This document shows positions 5,092 through 10,210 of a stretch of 10,210 bases of DNA, piece after piece. Made by a program: the position numbers and the translations under genes. Each line of letters begins with the position of its first letter. The first letter of the stretch is position 1. Under the pieces are notes generated by a model. That model saw nothing but the letters and a program-made list of their open reading frames with translations, was not told the origin of the DNA and did not search any database. Source of the stretch: Gammaproteobacteria bacterium RIFCSPLOWO2_02_FULL_56_15 (GTDB taxonomy: Bacteria > Pseudomonadota > Gammaproteobacteria > Eutrophobiales > Eutrophobiaceae); assembly GCA_001801825.1 (NCBI GenBank), contig MGYR01000211.1, positions 1 to 10,210 of the forward strand, given 5' to 3'.

Positions 5092-7626
5092 ATGACAGAT
5101 GAGAAACAAGCATACGCGGAGCAGATCCGCCAGCTGATACCGGTTAACGAATTATCGACTCAGGCTCAGAATGAATTCATCATTAAGGCTGGTCTGATCA
5201 AGATAAAAAAAGGCAAATTCGTCTTCAAGCAGGGAGACCGGGATGAGTATTCCTATTATCTGCTGGAGGGCGAGATTGCCCTCATCGCCAACGAATCGCA
5301 ACACAACCTGATCGTCGCCGGTTCCGACCGGGCCAGGTATGCCATGGCCCAGTTGCAGCCCAGGCAATTCTCCGCCCGAGCCAACACCAACTCGGTGGTA
5401 TTGCAGGTCATCAGGAACACCCTGGACAAACTGCTGGTCATGCAGGACCAGAAAAAACCACAAAACGATGTGCAGGAGGAAATTTCCACCGGCGAGATCG
5501 AGGTCAGCGATATCGGAGAGGAAGACGATATCGACTGGATGACCAGGATGTTGCAGTCGGAGCTGTTTTCCAGGATGCCCATGACCAGCATTCAAGGTCT
5601 CTTTGCGTTGCTGGAAGCGGTGGAATTCAAGGCAGGCGATATCGTCATCCGGCAGGGGGCGCCAGGCGAACACTACTACATCATTGCCGGGGGCGCCTGC
5701 CAGGTCTCCCGTAAACCACCTTCCGGAGATAAGGACATCAATCTGGCCGTACTCAAGTCCGGAGATTCATTCGGCGAGGAAGCCTTGATCAGTGAAACCG
5801 TCCGCAATGCCACCATTACGATGCTGACCGACGGCACAGTCATGAAGCTGAGCAAGGACGATTTTGTTAAATTGATCAAGACACCCTCCTTGCAGTCCAT
5901 AAAATATAAGGATGCGGTGGCGAAGATCGAATCAGGTACAGGAGTCTGGCTCGATGTCCGCTACAAGAATGAACATGAGGAATCCGGTATCGAGGGCAGC
6001 CTCAACATACCCCTGAATATGTTGCGTATGCAGATGGACAAACTGAAACACGATAAACACTATATCGTTTACTGCGATACCGGAGGCAGGAGTTCGACAG
6101 GGGTCTTCCTGTTGCTGGAACAGGGTTTCGAGGCCAGTTACCTGGATGGAGGTCTGCTGAATAATACGCAGGCCGCCCGTCAGTCGGAGGTAACTTCGGT
6201 ACCGCCTCCCCCGCTGCCGGAGTCTACCAAGCCTGAGGAGGATGACGATGACCCGGATATCCGCGCATCCGTACTCGAGATGGAACTCGCGCGGACAAAC
6301 ATGCAACTGGAGGGTATAGAAAAGACCAGGAAGGAAGCCGCAGGCATTTCCGAACAGGAGATGGAGGCCGAGGTTGAACGGAGACTGCAGGCAGAGCGGG
6401 CGAAGATCGAGGCTGCCAAGAAGCAGGCGGAAGAAGAGTCGAAACGTCTGCGAAAACTTGAAGAGGACAAGATCCGTCATATGAGGGAGGAAACCGAGAA
6501 ACGCTTGCGTGAGGAGAAGGTAAAGCTGGAACAGGTCTATTCCCGGAACGCGGAAGAGATGGAGAAACTGGAAAGGATGAAGCAGGAAGCGGCCGAACAA
6601 CTGCAAAAACAGAAAGCCCAACTGGCGCAGGACGCGGAGCAGGCGAGAAAAAACATGGAGGAGGTTGAGCGAATCAGGCAGGAACTGGAACAGTCACGGG
6701 AAAGTATCAAAGCCGCAGCCCTGGAAAAGCAGCAAGAGCAGGATGCCATGCAGAAAAAGATCCAGGCAGAGATCAAGGAAAAAATGGCGGAAGCGCATAG
6801 GTTCAAGGCGGAAGTGGAGGAGGCCGGGCGCAGGCTTGAAGCGGAGGCAGCCAGGAAGCAGCAGGAGCAACAGCAGATGGAAAAACAGATCCAGACCAAG
6901 GCCAGGGAAAAGTTGGAAGTGGAGCGACGCAAACTGGCGGAGGAATTCAGCAGGGCACAGGAAGAGATGGAAAAGGCCAGGAGGGAACGTGCCGCAGCCG
7001 ATGCCGCCCGCAAGGCAGCCAAGGAAGAGGCGGCAAAGATCATCGCGGAATTCAAGTTGAAGCATGCTTCCGACCGCAAGGCCGATGAGGAGCATTTGCG
7101 TATGGAGCGGCTGAAACTGGAGCAGGAACAGCGCAAGTTGCAGGAAACGAAGTTGGCGATTGAGAAGGCTCGTACCGACGCGGAAGCCGCCCGTCTGGAG
7201 GCACAGCAAGAAGCCGGGAAGCTCCATGTGAAGCATGCTGCCTTGGACGTGGATAGGGACAGGGATTCAAGGCTCAGACTGCAGGCCGAGATCGAGGCGG
7301 CGGAAGCGAGGCTCAATCAGGCCAACCAGGAGATAAAACAGGTTGAAATGGCGCAGGAGGAAACTGTCGCCGCCAGCCGAATCAATGAGAAAGACCTGCT
7401 CAAGCAGGCTATGCTCGAGGAAGAACTCAGTAAACAACTCGCAGAGGATCTACAGGATTTTCGTGAAGAACTGCACGAGAAGGAACAAAAGTTCACGACC
7501 CTGGCTTCACAGATGGATCATATGCGCCGTATCAAGAACAAGGCGGAGGTTGCGAAACAGGCCTCGATAAATGCGAATACCAGCATGCTGGACGAGATTG
7601 CCGCCCAGTTGGGACCCAAAGATTAG
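5092..7626 (+). CDS. CNBD-CNBD-rhodanese protein with long coiled coil
   Basis: An 844-residue, probably cytoplasmic protein with no signal peptide or membrane span. Residues 12-118 form a degenerate cyclic-nucleotide-binding (CRP-like) domain with the strand-turn KKGKFVFKQGD but no phosphate-binding cassette. Residues 155-265 form a second, better CNBD with RQGAPGEHYYII and the cassette SFGEEALISETVRNATI, which keeps the expected Glu and Arg238. Residues 275-355 form a rhodanese domain (WLDVR, GSLNIPL) with the active loop CDTGGRS (328-334), so Cys328 should carry persulfide. After a PPPPLP and Asp-rich hinge (370-390), residues 391-835 are an almost unbroken Glu/Lys/Gln/Ala/Arg helix typical of a coiled coil. 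I infer a ligand-gated sulfur-transfer or redox sensor on a scaffold. The start has only a weak ribosome site. The MITE-like element ends 17 bp upstream, so the promoter may lie in or across it. Confidence 0.92.
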   Translation: MTDEKQAYAEQIRQLIPVNELSTQAQNEFIIKAGLIKIKKGKFVFKQGDRDEYSYYLLEGEIALIANESQHNLIVAGSDRARYAMAQLQPRQFSARANTNSVVLQVIRNTLDKLLVMQDQKKPQNDVQEEISTGEIEVSDIGEEDDIDWMTRMLQSELFSRMPMTSIQGLFALLEAVEFKAGDIVIRQGAPGEHYYIIAGGACQVSRKPPSGDKDINLAVLKSGDSFGEEALISETVRNATITMLTDGTVMKLSKDDFVKLIKTPSLQSIKYKDAVAKIESGTGVWLDVRYKNEHEESGIEGSLNIPLNMLRMQMDKLKHDKHYIVYCDTGGRSSTGVFLLLEQGFEASYLDGGLLNNTQAARQSEVTSVPPPPLPESTKPEEDDDDPDIRASVLEMELARTNMQLEGIEKTRKEAAGISEQEMEAEVERRLQAERAKIEAAKKQAEEESKRLRKLEEDKIRHMREETEKRLREEKVKLEQVYSRNAEEMEKLERMKQEAAEQLQKQKAQLAQDAEQARKNMEEVERIRQELEQSRESIKAAALEKQQEQDAMQKKIQAEIKEKMAEAHRFKAEVEEAGRRLEAEAARKQQEQQQMEKQIQTKAREKLEVERRKLAEEFSRAQEEMEKARRERAAADAARKAAKEEAAKIIAEFKLKHASDRKADEEHLRMERLKLEQEQRKLQETKLAIEKARTDAEAARLEAQQEAGKLHVKHAALDVDRDRDSRLRLQAEIEAAEARLNQANQEIKQVEMAQEETVAASRINEKDLLKQAMLEEELSKQLAEDLQDFREELHEKEQKFTTLASQMDHMRRIKNKAEVAKQASINANTSMLDEIAAQLGPKD

Positions 7627-7645
7627 AGCTAAGTGAGCGCTGCCC

Positions 7646-7666
7646 GAAAGTGAGCTTTCAGTTTTT
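7646..7666 (+). terminator. Weak terminator between convergent genes
   Basis: GAAAG (7646-7650), loop TGAG, and CTTTC (7655-7659) are followed by AGTTTTT. The 5-bp AT-rich stem is weak. It sits right after the stop of the coiled-coil gene and overlaps the last codons of the convergent MetE-like gene. Confidence 0.35.
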
Positions 7667-8764
7667 CCAGATTTCCCCGGCGATCTCCACAACGAGGCGC
7701 AGTTTTTCCCACTGCTGTTCCTCACTGATTAGATTGCCTTCCTCCGTGGAGGCAAAACCGCATTGCGGGCTGAGACAGAACTGATCGAGATTCGCATACT
7801 TGCAGGCCTCCTCGATCCGGCGTTTGATGAGATCGGGATTTTCCAGTTCACCGGTCTTTGAGGTTATCAGTCCCAGAACCACCTTCTTGTCGCCTTCGGG
7901 TAGGAACCGGAGGGGTTCAAAACCACCAGCGCGATCGGAATCGTATTCGAGAAAATAGGCGTCAAAACCGGTTCCTCGCAGCAGGGTTTTTGCGACCGGA
8001 TCATAACCGCCCTCCGAGATCCAGGAAGACATGAAATTGCCACGGCAGACATGGGTGGTGATTACCATGTCACTGGGTTTGGCCCGCAATGCGGTATTGA
8101 TCATGTGTGAATAGATCTCCACCAGTCCATCGGGGTCATCTCCACGCTCCCTGGCGGCCTGTTTTTCCGTTTCCGAGCAGAGGTAGGCCCAAACTGTGTC
8201 ATCCAGTTGCAGGTAGCGGCAGCCGGCCGCATAAAAGGCCCGTATAGCATCGGCGTAGGCCTCGGCCGTATCATTGAAAAAAGTTTCCAGGTCGGGATAG
8301 ACCTCCTTGCTGATGTACTTACGACCGCCTCGAAAGTGCAGCACGGCGGGGGATGGAATCGTAAACTTCGGCGTAACGCCGGTCAGAGAACGCAGGAAAC
8401 GAAAATCCTCCAGCATGGGGTGATGCTCGGGGAAACCGACCTTACCGGTCACTGCGATACTGTCCGATTTGGTTTTAACGCCATGGAACTGGATACTCTT
8501 CTCACCCCGGATGAGTTCCACACCGTCAAGTTCCGCAAGAAAGTCAAAATGCCAGTAGGCTCGCCGGATTTCCCCATCGGTGACCGAATGGAGCCCGGCG
8601 GCCTCCTGTTGTTTTACCAACTCGCGGATACAGGAGTCTTCTATCGCCCGCAGCTCAGCATCATCGATGGCGCCCCCGGCATGATCTTTACGCGCCTGTT
8701 TGAGTACTGCAGGACGCAACAGGCTGCCGACATGATCGGCTCGGAACGGGCCTTTGGGTTTCAT
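7658..8764 (-). CDS. Stand-alone MetE-type (cobalamin-independent) methyltransferase
   Basis: A 368-residue protein matching the C-terminal catalytic barrel of cobalamin-independent methionine synthase (UROD/MetE-like superfamily), as in Bacillus YxjG/YxjH. It should transfer a methyl group to a zinc-bound thiol, most likely homocysteine. All four zinc ligands expected from E. coli MetE are visible: H238 and C240 (THVCRGNF), E273 (FLEYDSD) and C335 (SPQCGF). Other family marks are ADHVGSLLRP (9-18), TDGEIRR (62-68) and QLDDTVW (186-192). The N-terminal half of full MetE is absent, so the methyl donor need not be polyglutamylated folate. I start it at 8764 because AGGAG lies about 12 nt upstream and the protein then begins where family members do. 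The open frame to 8902 would run through a good -10 box. It faces away from the metal transporter. Confidence 0.9.
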   Translation of the reverse strand: MKPKGPFRADHVGSLLRPAVLKQARKDHAGGAIDDAELRAIEDSCIRELVKQQEAAGLHSVTDGEIRRAYWHFDFLAELDGVELIRGEKSIQFHGVKTKSDSIAVTGKVGFPEHHPMLEDFRFLRSLTGVTPKFTIPSPAVLHFRGGRKYISKEVYPDLETFFNDTAEAYADAIRAFYAAGCRYLQLDDTVWAYLCSETEKQAARERGDDPDGLVEIYSHMINTALRAKPSDMVITTHVCRGNFMSSWISEGGYDPVAKTLLRGTGFDAYFLEYDSDRAGGFEPLRFLPEGDKKVVLGLITSKTGELENPDLIKRRIEEACKYANLDQFCLSPQCGFASTEEGNLISEEQQWEKLRLVVEIAGEIWKN

Positions 8765-8854
8765 GGAATTGTTGTTCTCCTGGATGATTCCATTTCCACT
8801 ATCCGGCATGATAAAGGAATGGTTGCTCCACACCTGTTTGTGACACTTGCTTAG

Positions 8855-8860
8855 ATTATA
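8855..8860 (-). promoter_or_regulatory. -10 box for the MetE-like gene
   Basis: The minus strand reads GG-TATAAT-C here, a perfect consensus -10. The hexamer 17 bp further upstream (CGAATC) is a poor -35, so an activator may be needed. Transcription would begin near 8848 and give a leader of about 84 nt before the ATG at 8764. I did not recognise a SAM or cobalamin riboswitch in that leader. Confidence 0.4.
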
Positions 8861-8983
8861 CCTAATTTTTCGATTGCGATTCGGTGCGAAAATTGGGAGC
8901 ATCGTCCGTATGCAGGAGAATTTCCCGTAGGAACATGTTTTTTAACCCTGGATACTGACTTATTCCGGGGTACGGAGCAGGAG

Positions 8984-9925
8984 ATGAACGATACGCATAT
9001 ACACCAGGCGGAAAACTGGCAGCAGAATCATGAATTCGCTTTCAGTAACCGCCGAGGTGAATCAAGGACCAGAATGGTGCTGTGGCTGACCTTTGCCACT
9101 ATGGTTATCGAAATCATGGCTGGATCAATGTATGGATCCATGGCATTGCTGGCCGACGGATGGCATATGGGAACGCATGTGGCGGCGTTCATGATTGCCA
9201 TATTTGCCTACCGGTATGCGCGCAAGCATGCCGACAATCCGAGCTATGCCTTCGGGGCCGGCAAGGTAAACTTACTGGGTGGATTTGCCAGTGCGATTGC
9301 CCTGGCCGTGGTTGCCTTGGTCATGCTGCTGGAGTCAGTGCAACGCTTCTTTGAACCCCATACGATCCATTTCAATGAGGCGATCGGCGTTGCGACGCTG
9401 GGTCTTTGTGTAAACCTTTGCAGTGCGTGGTTATTGCAGGATCACCACCATGACCATGACCATCACCATGACCATGACCATGACTACAATCTGCGGGCCG
9501 CCTATGTTCATGTGCTTGCTGATGCCCTCACTTCCGTGTTGGCCATACTTGCCCTGGTTACGGGCAAGTATTACGGCTGGACGTGGATGGATCCGTGCAT
9601 GGGAGTTGTCGGCGCCGCGATCATCACGCGCTGGTCTTACGGGTTGTTGAGGGAGACGGGGCCCATCCTGCTGGATGCCAGCATCGACAGGAGTTATGCT
9701 GAAGCGATACAGGCAACCCTCGAAGACGATGCGGATAATCTGGTATCGGATCTGCATGTCTGGAGGGTGGGCGCCGATCATTTTGCCGCGATGATTTCCC
9801 TGGTTACCTGCCAACCACGGGTTCCGGACTATTACAAATCCCTGCTCAGTGATTTCAAGCTCTTGTCACATGTCACTATTGAAGTGAATCAGTGTGAAGG
9901 GGCAACCTGCCGGAGAAGAACATGA
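8984..9925 (+). CDS. dmeF: CDF-family divalent metal efflux transporter, DmeF-like
   Basis: A 313-residue cation diffusion facilitator that should export Co2+, Ni2+ or related ions across the inner membrane against protons. About six hydrophobic spans begin near residue 31, followed by a cytoplasmic C-terminal domain (about 235-305). TM2 carries ADGWHMGTH (57-65), an HxxxH in place of the usual HxxxD, as I recall for DmeF-type proteins. TM5 carries HVLAD (176-180), the normal HxxxD. Between TM4 and TM5, residues 153-167 are only His and Asp, a metal-binding loop. A second His-containing patch is at the N-terminus (HIH, 5-7). The start at 8984 is preceded by CGGAG (8973-8977) and AGGAG directly abutting the ATG. 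No DmeR/RcnR-type repressor is adjacent. The stop overlaps the next gene's ATG (ATGA), implying translational coupling. Confidence 0.9.
   Translation: MNDTHIHQAENWQQNHEFAFSNRRGESRTRMVLWLTFATMVIEIMAGSMYGSMALLADGWHMGTHVAAFMIAIFAYRYARKHADNPSYAFGAGKVNLLGGFASAIALAVVALVMLLESVQRFFEPHTIHFNEAIGVATLGLCVNLCSAWLLQDHHHDHDHHHDHDHDYNLRAAYVHVLADALTSVLAILALVTGKYYGWTWMDPCMGVVGAAIITRWSYGLLRETGPILLDASIDRSYAEAIQATLEDDADNLVSDLHVWRVGADHFAAMISLVTCQPRVPDYYKSLLSDFKLLSHVTIEVNQCEGATCRRRT
9443..9484 (+). repeat. CATGAC-type low-complexity repeat encoding His/Asp loop
   Basis: Fourteen codons made only of CAC, CAT and GAC, largely as reiterated CATGAC hexamers, encode the His/Asp loop of the metal transporter. Such a tract is prone to in-frame slippage, which would change loop length by pairs of residues without breaking the gene. 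Confidence 0.85.
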
Positions 9926-10210
9926 TGGAACAAATCCAGCATTTTATCGGCGGAAAACGAGTGCCCGGTAACAGCGGGCGCGATGCCGAGGTATGTAATC
10001 CGGCCACAGGAAAAGTGACAGCCAGGGTCCCGCTCGCGGACAGTCATGAGGTTGCACAGGCGGTTGCAACAGCTCCGGTGGCCAGTCACAGTTTCGGCGG
10101 CTGGAAGGCGTCCTTATTCGGCGATCACCACATCTATGGCATGGAGGGGATCCGGTTCTATACACGGCTGAAGACGGTGACCAGCCGATGGCCCGCCGGA
10201 ATCCGTACCG
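9922..10210 (+). pseudogene. mmsA: Internally deleted methylmalonate-semialdehyde dehydrogenase
   Basis: The frame from the ATG at 9922 stays open to the window edge. Residues 1-51 match the N-terminus of CoA-acylating methylmalonate-semialdehyde dehydrogenase (HFIGGKRVPGNSGR, CNPATGKVTARVPLA). From residue 52 (base 10075) it reads PVASHSFGGWKASLFGDHH and then GMEGIRFYTRLKTVTSRWPAGIR, which is the family's C-terminal end. About 390 residues of a roughly 500-residue enzyme are missing, including the NAD-binding core and catalytic Cys, yet the join keeps frame. The product would be about 110 residues and cannot be an active dehydrogenase. GGAG at 9912-9915 is the ribosome site, and the start overlaps the stop of the transporter gene. 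A recent deletion fits best; an assembly join is the main alternative. The right end is cut by the window. Confidence 0.82.

Noticed and set aside
6537..7316. Long open frame on the minus strand (259 codons, Ser/Ala/Cys-rich)
   Set aside because: It is the antisense of the Glu/Lys/Ala-rich coiled coil; codon bias of that repeat removes stops on the other strand. It has no convincing domain.
8765..8848. SAM or cobalamin riboswitch in the leader of the MetE-like gene
   Set aside because: The leader is about 84 nt and I could not find the conserved core of either class or a terminator hairpin.
8765..8902. 46-residue N-terminal extension of the MetE-like protein
   Set aside because: It would be transcribed through a consensus -10 box on the same strand, has no family similarity, and a good ribosome site lies before 8764.
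9443..9484. CRISPR-like or tandem regulatory repeat
   Set aside because: The units are hexamers without spacers and stay in frame as His/Asp codons of a membrane transporter.

Overview
The window looks like a chromosomal segment of a gammaproteobacterium. The evidence is moderate-to-high GC coding sequence, Shine-Dalgarno-led genes, a proteobacterial style of protein kinase, a DmeF-type metal exporter and an mmsA-type aldehyde dehydrogenase. The genus cannot be named from the sequence alone. There are no rRNA or tRNA genes, no CRISPR array and no transposase gene.

Layout. (1) 1-106: an exact 40-bp tandem duplication whose last bases form one arm of a strong rho-independent terminator, probably the tail of a gene lying to the left. 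(2) 225-746: a small exported protein with a paired-cysteine N-terminal motif and a C-terminal beta-rich domain. (3) 990-4255: a probable three-gene operon (gaps of 20 and 33 bp) of a zinc alcohol dehydrogenase, a membrane-anchored Ser/Thr kinase and a small nitroreductase. (4) 4317-4661, minus strand: a small protein I do not recognise, with two possible starts separated by a hairpin. (5) 4662-5091: a non-coding stretch that holds a compact, highly palindromic MITE-like element of about 130 bp ending just before the next gene. (6) 5092-7626: an 844-residue protein with two cyclic-nucleotide-binding-like domains, an apparently active rhodanese domain and a coiled coil of about 440 residues. 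(7) 7658-8764, minus strand: a stand-alone MetE catalytic-domain protein with all four zinc ligands. (8) 8984-9925: a DmeF-like Co/Ni efflux transporter with a His/Asp-rich loop. Its stop overlaps the start of (9) 9922 to the window end: an mmsA-like reading frame in which about 50 N-terminal residues are joined in frame directly to the C-terminal segment, so the whole catalytic middle is missing.

How the parts relate. The region is a patchwork of housekeeping, signalling and metal-homeostasis genes rather than one obvious pathway. Two signalling proteins stand out: the kinase with a predicted periplasmic tail, and the CNBD-rhodanese-coiled-coil protein, which combines a nucleotide or redox sensing head, a sulfur-transfer domain and a scaffold-like tail. 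I see no clear defence island. The observations most worth following up are the multidomain protein at 5092, the palindromic element in front of it, and the internally deleted mmsA at the right end.
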